From the NCBI RefSeq assembly GCF_030247195.1, contig NC_080671.1, positions 298,378,917 through 298,442,916 of the forward strand: a stretch of DNA of 64,000 nucleotides, written 5' to 3'. Position numbers and translations under genes: made by a program. The stretch's first letter is position 1; every line of letters begins with the position of its first letter. This DNA is from Topomyia yanbarensis. Taxonomy: Eukaryota; Arthropoda; Insecta; Diptera; Culicidae. Positions 11,785 to 24,290 of this stretch are shown here, one piece after another. Below the pieces are notes generated by a model. It was given only the letters and a program-made list of their open reading frames with translations. It had not been told where the DNA came from and made no database searches.

Positions 11785-12099
11785 CACACCAAAAAAATCT
11801 GAATTTCATCGTTGACGTAATTGTAAACATGACACAATTCAACAATCCGTAATTTACGAAATGACGGAACATTACTGTGTTCCGTTAAATTTTACATGAA
11901 ACATATACTTTACATGCGCAATGACATAAAATTACACTTCCCACCATTCAGAACAAACGCTGTATGTGGAGTAAAATTATATGATTTACGAAATTAAACG
12001 TCATGTAAAATTAAAATCAAACGTAAAACTAAGTCATTTTTGATGCTCGTATATGTCAGGGTCAGGAGACGTAAATTTACACTATTTTTTCTAGGTGTG
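11785..12099. mobile_element. MITE with TA-flanked CACACC ends
   Basis: The left end is TA-CACACCAAAAAAATCTG and the right end is CTATTTTTTCTAGGTGTG-TA. The interior is full of TTTAC/GTAAA words in both orientations and has no open frame. Size, inverted ends and TA flanks fit a Tc1/mariner-derived MITE. Confidence 0.6.
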
Positions 12100-12102
12100 T
12101 AG

Positions 12103-13060
12103 TCCATCATTTTATACAACCGGCAGACGCAAAGTCTGAACATTATTGCGCACTTCCCACCAACTTGGACTCCGCACTTTCAAAGTGCGACTGATCTCAA
12201 AACTGCGAGCTGTCAAAGCACATGCATTTCAAGTGATAGAGATGGAGATGGTACTTTAATAGACAGACCAGATGAACAAACCAGTCTATGACAAGAATTT
12301 AAAAGGAGAATGGCAAGTGCGCAGTGCGGTTACAATCCAGTTTTGAGTGCCACAAGCAATATAACCTTATCGACTAGTTTTCTTCTATTATCGTGATATT
12401 CGCCATTAATATTAATTTTGAATGGCATCAGCAAAGTGCCAACTGTGCGACAATATTGCCATTACTCATCAACTGTATTTTCGATATATCCTGCAACGAA
12501 AAACATTTACATAAGCTTAGTTAGGTGAATCAATGCGATTTCAAGTTGCATGATTGAGTGTGTTGCGAAATATTTCTCAACAGAAATTTATCAAGCAAGC
12601 ATTAAAACAACAAGTCACTCGCTGTTTACACAAAACTCCTGGTCCTGGTGATCGCTGAAGGGAAGCGAATGTTAGTTCAGTCCGAGTTAAACCTTCATTC
12701 GATTCAGTCACAAATCTTAATAGCTCTTGTTTTAACTAGAGTTTTTTAACAGTAATATTCTTTCTCATTATTATTCTCTTATTTTTTGCTCGATCAAAGA
12801 CTACCTATACTTTTTCGAGAATGATTCTTTCTCAAGACTTCTAACTTTTCTACTCAATCAGTCTTTTTCAAGTCTAAAACGTTTTTCAAGAAAAATTTAG
12901 CCTAAAGAAATATTTAATTCTTCCAACATATCTGAGTCCTCCTAGATAGGGTGTGTACTAAACATTAAAAAGAAACGAAAAAGGCTTCTCGATGCGAAAA
13001 TCCAATTTATTGTAGCAACTCATTTTATGTTTTCTCCGAATTCGAAACAACAAATTTGTA
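12103..13060. other. No recognised gene
   Basis: AT-rich sequence with no supported gene or repeat seen. Confidence 0.4.
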
Positions 13061-13231
13061 AATTTACTCGCATGTAGTTTCTTGAAAGGAGAGTTACAAA
13101 AACTAACAAGAAATTGGTCCAAATTCTTCATAATCGGTGATTTTAACGTTAAACACTGATCCTGAAAAAATAGTCAAAGCAATTCCAACTATAAACTACT
13201 TTTTAATGATTGCTGGTTATTATTCAATTTT

Positions 13232-14864
13232 TTACTATGTTTTAATTTCCGCAAGATTCTACCGTATCGATTTTATTGGCTATTTTCGGAAAATTTGAGA
13301 CCAAGAGAGAAGAAAGCAATGAAATTGAAAGACGGATAGGTATTCTAGAGCGAATCAATCAAAAACTTGAACGGAAAACTAGGACTAGGCACGATCATAT
13401 GGACATGATCGAAAGGAAATGTGCACTGATAGAATATATTCGTAAATCGCTATGCATTACTTTCGTACAGATAATTTTCATAAAATATTCGAATTTTTCG
13501 TACATATTATGAATCGTTCGTAGTTCTATTGAAACACATTTATTTTTTATTACGAGTTTTTCGTGAAACCCACGAAACGACTTTCGTTGGCTTATTAAGA
13601 AACAGCTTCGTTCGGCAAACGAATTGTTCGCAGCTATATACGAATATCTTTATAATATTTACGAGCACCATTCGTCGAACCGTCAACGTCAACAGAGCTT
13701 CAATATGGAGCAATTGTTGCTATACGCCAGATAATTGTTGATGTTCACGACGGTCTCGGTCTGACTATTTAGTAGCCGTATCCGTGTCCGCCGGTTTCAG
13801 GAAGTTTTACTAAACCTCTTCCACTTCTAGTTGATCCAGAATCTGGAGCAGTACGGATTCAGCTGAGCCATCGCTCGATGGTTTTGCGTGAATAATTTTG
13901 AGTTTTTCTCTGCCGGAGCCATGTAAAAGAATATGCTATTAAATACGAAAACTTCTCTTAGATGAACGAAATGAATTCGTGCGACCAACGAAATTGTTCG
14001 TAATATACACACACGTTTATTAAAATAAACAAAACATTTCGTTTCATTAACGAAAAATAATGTCGTTGTCAACGATTACATTTGTGCAATGTAAACTAAA
14101 TAAATAAAATTTACGAAAACTTTCGTTCATCAAGCGGCCATGTCTTCGTACCACAATAAAATCGATTTGGCCACATCGATTTTTTAAATAAAAAAAAATC
14201 TATGTTGTCAAACATCGATCCCAAAAGATCGACTGAAAACAATAAGAGGATAATAAATACGAACACTTTTCTAAGTTAAACGAAATGAATTCGTGCGACC
14301 AACGAAATCGTTCGTAATATACACACACGTTTATTAAAATGAACAAAACATTTCGCTTCATTCACGAAAAATAATGTTATTATCAACGATAACATTCGTG
14401 CAGTATACATTAAACGTGTAAAATTTACGAAATATTTCGTTCGCCAAGCGGCCATTCTTCTTCATGAAATGAACGAAACCTACTATTTAGAATACACGAA
14501 AATACTTCGTTGCAGAAAACGACGAATGAATTCGTGCATTTTATGATCGATTTCATTATATTTAAGAATTTATATTATCAGTGTGAAGAGTCTTTTGCCT
14601 TCTGCTAAGTAGGAGTTGGGCATTGCACTTAAATCTACTGCATGGTCATTGATAGAACATAACTCATCATCATGTTTTACCGGCCGGCATCGGTGGAAAA
14701 TATAGCATATAAAATCCTATTATTGCGCAAAAAATACGTCGCTTCGTTGTTTACGTCAAATGTAATTTTAATTTTTTCTAGGAGTGTATCCATCTTTCAA
14801 TTTTATTGCTTTCGTTTCTCTCAGTCACATATTTTCCGAAAATAGCCAACAAAATCGATACAGC
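13232..14864. mobile_element. 1.6-kb insertion in Jockey LINE with terminal inverted arms
   Basis: The 13-base string ATTATTCAATTTT occurs at 13219-13231 and again at 14865-14877, exactly where the LINE endonuclease reading is interrupted, so it looks like a target-site duplication. Near the ends, GTATCGATTTTATTGGCTAT (about 13264) and its inverse (14841-14861) form arms of about 32 bp. The left arm begins about 30 bp inside the edge, which is odd. The interior is rich in TTCGT/ACGAA and carries a direct duplication. No transposase was recognised; the class is unknown. Confidence 0.55.
13937..14453. repeat. Direct duplication of TTCGT-rich unit, period 314
   Basis: Segments 13937-14140 and 14251-14453 are about 85% alike by eye. 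Shared words include GAATTCGTGCGACCAACGAA and ATATACACACACGTTTATTA. The intervening 14141-14250 is not duplicated. It lies inside the insertion at 13232-14864. Confidence 0.75.
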
Positions 14865-15839
14865 ATTATTCAATTTTGTTCCCGAATGGACCTACGTGCT
14901 ATTCGTCTGTAAAGAATCCAAATCAAAGTCACATTTGTAGCGAATTGATTGCACATGCTGACTTTGATTCTGTTAACCTTCCTGTAACATTTTCACTTTC
15001 TCAAGAAGCTGTTTCCAATCCCATTAGCTCAATGTTTAATTGTCACAAAGAGAATTGTAAAAAGGTACAAAACTTATATTGTGAGTAATTTTAATCATGA
15101 ACCTGATTTAGAAAATAAAGCTGACATTGATATGGCATTACAAAATTTAAGTGATTCTATAGTTGATGCTATAAATTTATCAGTACCAACAACACAGATA
15201 AAATTTAATATCTACTCCTATCATTGACGAAGATCTTCAACTTCTGATTCGCATGAAGAATGTTCGAAAACGTCAATATCAATGTTCTCGTGATCCTGCT
15301 TTGAAATGTATCTATCAGGATCTACAAAAAGAAATTAAGCATAAATTCACACTCTTAAGAAATGAAATTTTTTCGAAAGAGGTTGAATAATTAAAGCCAG
15401 ATTCTACCTTTCTGCACTCTTTCTAAGGTTTTTAGGAAACCTCAGACAGCAATTCCAGCTTTGAAGAAAGGTGACAACATACTTCTTACAAACGAGGAAA
15501 AATCTCGAAAGCTTGCTCAGCAGTTTGAGAGCGTCAATAATTTTAATCTCAACGTTGTTAGTACTATTGAAAACGAAGTCTTTCAAAAATACGAAAACGT
15601 ATCAAATCAAGTATTGTTTCTAGACGAGATTGTTGAAACAAACTATGATGAGATCAAATTCATCATGAAAAAGTTAAATAATATGAAAAAGCACATTGAA
15701 AATGATATAACATTCCTACATTTTTTCGATTAGTTCAAACAATCATGAAGTATAGCCACTATAATAGAACTGATCAATTTTCTAGAAACCGTGAGTACTT
15801 TTATTTTTATCAGCAAACAATCTGGGATATTTGTTGTTA

Positions 15840-15980
15840 CAATTTATTTACGACAATTTTGCTGGAAAAAATTCCCCCGTAATATTTTGAAGAAATTTGA
15901 AAAAATTCAATTTATTCAACAAAAATTTGCTTAATATTTCAAATGGAATTCTCAAAGTTTCACTTACAAAAGTTATCTTG
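15840..15980 (+). pseudogene. Possible LINE C-terminal scrap
   Basis: One frame reads ILKKFEKIQFIQQKFA-stop-YFKWNSQSF, which resembles the region after reverse transcriptase in several LINEs (a KxQxIQxKF helix). It is too short and damaged to assign, and may be a separate element or a deleted tail of the Jockey copy before it. Confidence 0.3.
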
Positions 15981-15999
15981 TGAGGATATTTCCTTGTAG

Positions 16000-16545
16000 T
16001 GACAATTGGCGACAGATCTCGACACTTACCGGTCGGCTTGTTGTGGAGGCTAGGTCTACCGCCGAGGACTACAACGAGTAGATCGCGGCGAAGCGGGGAG
16101 CTAAATGGCTCCTGGTATAGTGACAACACTGGGTGCTCATTGGTTCACGAAACGGACATCGGTACCGAGAGAAATTCCGCCACATTCTGTAGTCCTTGAC
16201 TGACGGCGAACAAGGACTGGAGAGTGTGCGAGAAGTATCCCCATAGTGACCACCAGGCGATTCGCTACCAATGGAACTCTGCTGCAGCACAGAGCAGGAC
16301 AACCGGCAAGCTAAAGTGGAAGTCTTTACGAAAAACCTCTTTGTTGAGTCACTTTGGCGAACAGCGGAGTCAAGTACGTTGATGCGGCTGATGTAACGAG
16401 AAGGATGTAACTGCTTGTGATGTTACAATGCCACGAAAACTGGAGCCATGCAATAGATGGCGTGCAGCTTACAGGTTAAATGAGTAACTCAGTACACTAC
16501 ACGCTGCTTGTCTTAGAGCCAGAAGGCGGGCTCAGAGAGCAGGTC
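16000..16545 (+). pseudogene. R1-clade LINE fragment, endonuclease to pre-RT
   Basis: Conceptual reading gives KYPHSDHQAIRYQWN, the conserved end of R1-clade endonuclease with its SDH triad, then CNRWRAAYRLNE and CLRARRRAQRA, typical of the linker before reverse transcriptase. Upstream, RLVVEARSTAEDYNE matches the preceding endonuclease part. There are many stops and frame changes, and no reverse transcriptase remains. R1 elements classically target 28S rDNA, but mosquito R1-clade lineages also occur dispersed; nothing here is rDNA. Confidence 0.75.
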
Positions 16546-16549
16546 GTCT

Positions 16550-17120
16550 TACTAAAAATGGTTTTTCCGTGATCATGATCGGCGAAAAACTACTCAATCA
16601 ATTTTCTTAAATAAATTTTTTTCGATCGATCGTAATTAATTTTTCTCGTACTTTAACGATTCCTTTTTTATTCATAAGTTTTTGTTTCATGTATAAGAAT
16701 TTTTTAATACAATTTTTAGAGCTTAAAACAGCGATTTTTTTACTAAAACGTTCTCAAATGTAGGAAAATATTATTATTTATTCAACTAATCGTTAAGATA
16801 CGAAAAATACTCATATGCTAATGGAATTTTTTGAATTTTGGGATTTTAGATGATGTATTGGTCTTCAATCGTAATCACCGCAAACCTCTTGAATAAAAAG
16901 GGTTTCGGGGAGAAAGCCACAACTCCGACAATTATCAATTTATTTTTACTTATGTTTGTTTATTTCACTGGAAAATGTACTACCAAAATGTTATAAGTTT
17001 GATGTAATGAAATCATTGCTTTATTCCTTTACTTAAATTCAAACTTTCTTTACATTTCTTCCTTTTGAATTTTACATAATTATTTATTTATTTTTATATA
17101 TAACATTTGTCTTAAAACTA
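16550..17120. other. No recognised gene
   Basis: AT-rich DNA between the R1 scrap and the end of the minus-strand transposon-type gene. Nothing identified. Confidence 0.4.
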
Positions 17121-17894
17121 TCTTCATGCATCCTTTTTTATATTATTTCTATGCAAGGAAAATATTTTTGGTTTATCTTCTGAATTAGAATACCTTTTCG
17201 TCTCTACTTTGCCACCAGCAATAGGCACAAAACTGTGGAATTTCTGAGTTTCAGATATTGTTTTGGCGTTATTATACAGCTCTTCGAGTTCTTCTGACAT
17301 TTTGTTGTACTGTTCAGTGAGTATCAGAGGTGGGAAAAAACCGGTTTAGTACCGGTGCGGTAAACCAAATTTCCACACGATTTTCTGTTTCCTTTACATC
17401 GTGTGCGGTCTTACCGCTGGTTGTGTTTCAACGAGACACGAAAACCAAACCGAGTTTCGTTTACACAGCACCGTGGTTTGGTTTTGATTTTCGTTTACCG
17501 GTGCACGAGTATGGAACGAAACACGAGAATAGCGAAACCAAACTTCGGCTGTGTTGCGGTTGTGTATTCGGGTTGATGTTTATCGGCTATGCTAGTGCTG
17601 CCAGCATTTTTATTAGAAATTTAGTGCAAATTTATTTCAGATATAATATCAGGTAAAAGTGGGTTAAAATATTCTCTTAGATCCGAAATGGTATATTTAT
17701 CAAAACTTCAGGCAAAAGCGGGTCAAATATCATTTGGCGCAAAAATTGTTCGACAAAATTTTCAGAGCAAGAATGGTATAGAATATTAACCCATTTTTTG
17801 CGGTACGAAAATAAAACATAGGTTCATAACAGGCGTTCAGAATATTTCTTATTCGGACTTGTGAACAGAAATCGTAAGATTTTGGATCCGTATT

Positions 17895-18069
17895 GGTCAG
17901 CAGACACCGAAAATTGACCATTACCGCCATTTTGGAATCCAAAATGGCGACTTCCGGTTCCCACAAAATAGTGAGAACCACAATCAATATGGGTGTCATT
18001 TGAAAGGATATGGTCAGCAGACGCCGAAAATTGACAATTACCGACATTTTGAAATCCAAGATGGCGACT
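17895..18069. repeat. Two copies of a GGTCAGCAGAC unit, period 117
   Basis: GGTCAGCAGACACCGAAAAT at 17895 and GGTCAGCAGACGCCGAAAAT at 18012 each lead into an ATTACCG(C/A)CATTTTG and AAATGGCGACTT-like segment. The second copy ends exactly where the 9-bp satellite begins. Confidence 0.75.
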
Positions 18070-21000
18070 TGATTTGATTGATTTGATTGATTTGATTGAT
18101 TTGATTGATTTGATTGATTTGATTGATTTGATTGATTTGATTGATTTGATTGATTTGATTGATTTGATTGATTTGATTGATTTGATTGATTTGATTGATT
18201 TGATTGATTTGATTGATTTGATTGATTTGATTGATTTGATTGATTTGATTGATTTGATTGATTTGATTGATTTGATTGATTTGATTGATTTGATTGATTT
18301 GATTGATTTGATTGATTTGATTGATTTGATTGATTTGATTGATTTGATTGATTTGATTGATTTGATTGATTTGATTGATTTGATTGATTTGATTGATTTG
18401 ATTGATTTGATTGATTTGATTGATTTGATTGATTTGATTGATTTGATTGATTTGATTGATTTGATTGATTTGATTGATTTGATTGATTTGATTGATTTGA
18501 TTGATTTGATTGATTTGATTGATTTGATTGATTTGATTGATTTGATTGATTTGATTGATTTGATTGATTTGATTGATTTGATTGATTTGATTGATTTGAT
18601 TGATTTGATTGATTTGATTGATTTGATTGATTTGATTGATTTGATTGATTTGATTGATTTGATTGATTTGATTGATTTGATTGATTTGATTGATTTGATT
18701 GATTTGATTGATTTGATTGATTTGATTGATTTGATTGATTTGATTGATTTGATTGATTTGATTGATTTGATTGATTTGATTGATTTGATTGATTTGATTG
18801 ATTTGATTGATTTGATTGATTTGATTGATTTGATTGATTTGATTGATTTGATTGATTTGATTGATTTGATTGATTTGATTGATTTGATTGATTTGATTGA
18901 TTTGATTGATTTGATTGATTTGATTGATTTGATTGATTTGATTGATTTGATTGATTTGATTGATTTGATTGATTTGATTGATTTGATTGATTTGATTGAT
19001 TTGATTGATTTGATTGATTTGATTGATTTGATTGATTTGATTGATTTGATTGATTTGATTGATTTGATTGATTTGATTGATTTGATTGATTTGATTGATT
19101 TGATTGATTTGATTGATTTGATTGATTTGATTGATTTGATTGATTTGATTGATTTGATTGATTTGATTGATTTGATTGATTTGATTGATTTGATTGATTT
19201 GATTGATTTGATTGATTTGATTGATTTGATTGATTTGATTGATTTGATTGATTTGATTGATTTGATTGATTTGATTGATTTGATTGATTTGATTGATTTG
19301 ATTGATTTGATTGATTTGATTGATTTGATTGATTTGATTGATTTGATTGATTTGATTGATTTGATTGATTTGATTGATTTGATTGATTTGATTGATTTGA
19401 TTGATTTGATTGATTTGATTGATTTGATTGATTTGATTGATTTGATTGATTTGATTGATTTGATTGATTTGATTGATTTGATTGATTTGATTGATTTGAT
19501 TGATTTGATTGATTTGATTGATTTGATTGATTTGATTGATTTGATTGATTTGATTGATTTGATTGATTTGATTGATTTGATTGATTTGATTGATTTGATT
19601 GATTTGATTGATTTGATTGATTTGATTGATTTGATTGATTTGATTGATTTGATTGATTTGATTGATTGATTGATTAGATTGATTAGATTGATTAGATTGA
19701 TTAGATTGATTTGATTGATTTGATTGATTTGATTGATTTGATTGATTTGATTGATTTGATTGATTTGATTGATTTGATTGATTTGATTGATTTGATTGAT
19801 TTGATTGATTTGATTGATTTGATTGATTTGATTGATTTGATTGATTTGATTGATTTGATTGATTTGATTGATTTGATTGATTTGATTGATTTGATTGATT
19901 TGATTGATTTGATTGATTTGATTGATTTGATTGATTTGATTGATTTGATTGATTTGATTGATTTGATTGATTTGATTGATTTGATTGATTTGATTGATTT
20001 GATTGATTTGATTGATTTGATTGATTTGATTGATTTGATTGATTTGATTGATTTGATTGATTTGATTGATTTGATTGATTTGATTGATTTGATTGATTTG
20101 ATTGATTTGATTGATTTGATTGATTTGATTGATTTGATTGATTTGATTGATTTGATTGATTTGATTGATTTGATTGATTTGATTGATTTGATTGATTTGA
20201 TTGATTTGATTGATTTGATTGATTTGATTGATTTGATTGATTTGATTGATTTGATTGATTTGATTGATTTGATTGATTTGATTGATTTGATTGATTTGAT
20301 TGATTTGATTGATTTGATTGATTTGATTGATTTGATTGATTTGATTGATTTGATTGATTTGATTGATTTGATTGATTTGATTGATTTGATTGATTTGATT
20401 GATTTGATTGATTTGATTGATTTGATTGATTTGATTGATTTGATTGATTTATTGATATGATTGATTTGATTGATTTGATTGATTTGATTGATTTGATTGA
20501 TTTGATTGATTTGATTGATTTGATTGATTTGATTGATTTGATTGATTTGATTGATTTGATTGATTTGATTGATTTGATTGATTTGATTGATTTGATTGAT
20601 TTGATTGATTTGATTGATTTGATTGATTTGATTGATTTGATTGATTTGATTGATTTGATTGATTTGATTGATTTGATTGATTTGATTGATTTGATTGATT
20701 TGATTGATTTGATTGATTTGATTGATTTGATTGATTTGATTGATTTGATTGATTTGATTGATTTGATTGATTTGATTGATTTGATTGATTTGATTGATTT
20801 GATTGATTTGATTGATTTGATTGATTTGATTGATTTGATTGATTTGATTGATTTGATTGATTTGATTGATTTGATTGATTTGATTGATTTGATTGATTTG
20901 ATTGATTTGATTGATTTGATTGATTTGATTGATTTGATTGATTTGATTGATTTGATTGATTTGATTGATTTGATTGATTTGATTGATTTGATTGATTTGA

Positions 21001-24000
21001 TTGATTTGATTGATTTGATTGATTTGATTGATTTGATTGATTTGATTGATTTGATTGATTTGATTGATTTGATTGATTTGATTGATTTGATTGATTTGAT
21101 TGATTTGATTGATTTGATTGATTTGATTGATTTGATTGATTTGATTGATTTGATTGATTTGATTGATTTGATTGATTTGATTGATTTGATTGATTTGATT
21201 GATTTGATTGATTTGATTGATTTGATTGATTTGATTGATTTGATTGATTTGATTGATTTGATTGATTTGATTGATTTGATTGATTTGATTGATTTGATTG
21301 ATTTGATTGATTTGATTGATTTGATTGATTTGATTGATTTGATTGATTTGATTGATTTGATTGATTTGATTGATTTGATTGATTTGATTGATTTGATTGA
21401 TTTGATTGATTTGATTGATTTGATTGATTTGATTGATTTGATTGATTTGATTGATTTGATTGATTTGATTGATTTGATTGATTTGATTGATTTGATTGAT
21501 TTGATTGATTTGATTGATTTGATTGATTTGATTGATTTGATTGATTTGATTGATTTGATTGATTTGATTGATTTGATTGATTTGATTGATTTGATTGATT
21601 TGATTGATTTGATTGATTTGATTGATTTGATTGATTTGATTGATTTGATTGATTTGATTGATTTGATTGATTTGATTGATTTGATTGATTTGATTGATTT
21701 GATTGATTTGATTGATTTGATTGATTTGATTGATTTGATTGATTTGATTGATTTGATTGATTTGATTGATTTGATTGATTTGATTGATTTGATTGATTTG
21801 ATTGATTTGATTGATTTGATTGATTTGATTGATTTGATTGATTTGATTGATTTGATTGATTTGATTGATTTGATTGATTTGATTGATTTGATTGATTTGA
21901 TTGATTTGATTGATTTGATTGATTTGATTGATTTGATTGATTTGATTGATTTGATTGATTTGATTGATTTGATTGATTTGATTGATTTGATTGATTTGAT
22001 TGATTTGATTGATTTGATTGATTTGATTGATTTGATTGATTTGATTGATTTGATTGATTTGATTGATTTGATTGATTTGATTGATTTGATTGATTTGATT
22101 GATTTGATTGATTTGATTGATTTGATTGATTTGATTGATTTGATTGATTTGATTGATTTGATTGATTTGATTGATTTGATTGATTTGATTGATTTGATTG
22201 ATTTGATTGATTTGATTGATTTGATTGATTTGATTGATTTGATTGATTTGATTGATTTGATTGATTTGATTGATTTGATTGATTTGATTGATTTGATTGA
22301 TTTGATTGATTTGATTGATTTGATTGATTTGATTGATTTGATTGATTTGATTGATTTGATTGATTTGATTGATTTGATTGATTTGATTGATTTGATTGAT
22401 TTGATTGATTTGATTGATTTGATTGATTTGATTGATTTGATTGATTTGATTGATTTGATTGATTTGATTGATTTGATTGATTTGATTGATTTGATTGATT
22501 TGATTGATTTGATTGATTTGATTGATTTGATTGATTTGATTGATTTGATTGATTTGATTGATTTGATTGATTTGATTGATTTGATTGATTTGATTGATTT
22601 GATTGATTTGATTGATTTGATTGATTTGATTGATTTGATTGATTTGATTGATTTGATTGATTTGATTGATTTGATTGATTTGATTGATTTGATTGATTTG
22701 ATTGATTTGATTGATTTGATTGATTTGATTGATTTGATTGATTTGATTGATTTGATTGATTTGATTGATTTGATTGATTTGATTGATTTGATTGATTTGA
22801 TTGATTTGATTGATTTGATTGATTTGATTGATTTGATTGATTTGATTGATTTGATTGATTTGATTGATTTGATTGATTTGATTGATTTGATTGATTTGAT
22901 TGATTTGATTGATTTGATTGATTTGATTGATTTGATTGATTTGATTGATTTGATTGATTTGATTGATTTGATTGATTTGATTGATTTGATTGATTTGATT
23001 GATTTGATTGATTTGATTGATTTGATTGATTTGATTGATTTGATTGATTTGATTGATTTGATTGATTTGATTGATTTGATTGATTTGATTGATTTGATTG
23101 ATTTGATTGATTTGATTGATTTGATTGATTTGATTGATTTGATTGATTTGATTGATTTGATTGATTTGATTGATTTGATTGATTTGATTGATTTGATTGA
23201 TTTGATTGATTTGATTGATTTGATTGATTTGATTGATTTGATTGATTTGATTGATTTGATTGATTTGATTGATTTGATTGATTTGATTGATTTGATTGAT
23301 TTGATTGATTTGATTGATTTGATTGATTTGATTGATTTGATTGATTTGATTGATTTGATTGATTTGATTGATTTGATTGATTTGATTGATTTGATTGATT
23401 TGATTGATTTGATTGATTTGATTGATTTGATTGATTTGATTGATTTGATTGATTTGATTGATTTGATTGATTTGATTGATTTGATTGATTTGATTGATTT
23501 GATTGATTTGATTGATTTGATTGATTTGATTGATTTGATTGATTTGATTGATTTGATTGATTTGATTGATTTGATTGATTTGATTGATTTGATTGATTTG
23601 ATTGATTTGATTGATTTGATTGATTTGATTGATTTGATTGATTTGATTGATTTGATTGATTTGATTGATTTGATTGATTTGATTGATTTGATTGATTTGA
23701 TTGATTTGATTGATTTGATTGATTTGATTGATTTGATTGATTTGATTGATTTGATTGATTTGATTGATTTGATTGATTTGATTGATTTGATTGATTTGAT
23801 TGATTTGATTGATTTGATTGATTTGATTGATTTGATTGATTTGATTGATTTGATTGATTTGATTGATTTGATTGATTTGATTGATTTGATTGATTTGATT
23901 GATTTGATTGATTTGATTGATTTGATTGATTTGATTGATTTGATTGATTTGATTGATTTGATTGATTTGATTGATTTGATTGATTTGATTGATTTGATTG

Positions 24001-24120
24001 ATTTGATTGATTTGATTGATTTGATTGATTTGATTGATTTGATTGATTTGATTGATTTGATTGATTTGATTGATTTAATTGATTTGATTGATTTGGTTGA
24101 TTTGATTGATTTGATTGATT
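18069..24120. repeat. 9-bp tandem repeat (ATTGATTTG)n, about 670 copies
   Basis: Nearly perfect 9-bp units run for about 6,050 bases. Interruptions are few: a block of four ATTGATTAG variants at 19664-19710, an indel pair at 20448-20458, and single substitutions at about 24077 and 24096. The left edge is sharp. Beyond 24120 the pattern decays into TTGATTGCA-type units to about 24290. Long open frames (Ile-Asp-Leu on plus, Asn-Gln-Ser on minus) only reflect the 9-base period. Confidence 0.97.
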
Positions 24121-24290
24121 GTTTTCAATTTGATTGATTTCATAGTTTTCTTTGATTGCATTGATTGCATTAATTTCATTGATTTGATTGATTACATTGA
24201 TTGCATTGATCGCATTGATTGCATTGATTGGATTGATCGCATTGACTGCATTGATGTCATTGTTTTTTATTGATATCTTTGACGTCATTA
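24121..24290. repeat. Decayed edge of the 9-bp satellite
   Basis: Variants such as ATTGCATTG, ATCGCATTG and ATTACATTG keep a 9-base rhythm but differ from unit to unit. This is what an older, unhomogenised array edge looks like. Confidence 0.75.

Larger units (their letters stand above)
13060..15745 (+). pseudogene. Jockey-clade LINE remnant split by an insertion
   Basis: The left part (13060-13231) reads, across frame breaks, as LINE endonuclease with the catalytic block FFIIGDFNVKH. The right part (from 14865) continues with FPNGPTCYSSVKNPNQSHIC, an endonuclease end where the usual SDHLPV is degraded to SVNLPVTFSL, then the linker before reverse transcriptase, with LLIRMKNVRKRQYQ, DLQKEIKH, FRKPQTAIPALKKGD and LTNEEKSRKLAQQFE. 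Similarity ends near 15735 before the reverse transcriptase motifs. Stops and frameshifts are frequent. A 1.6-kb insertion (13232-14864) with a 13-bp duplicated target divides it. Jockey/Juan-type assignment rests on the recognised linker pattern. Confidence 0.75.
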
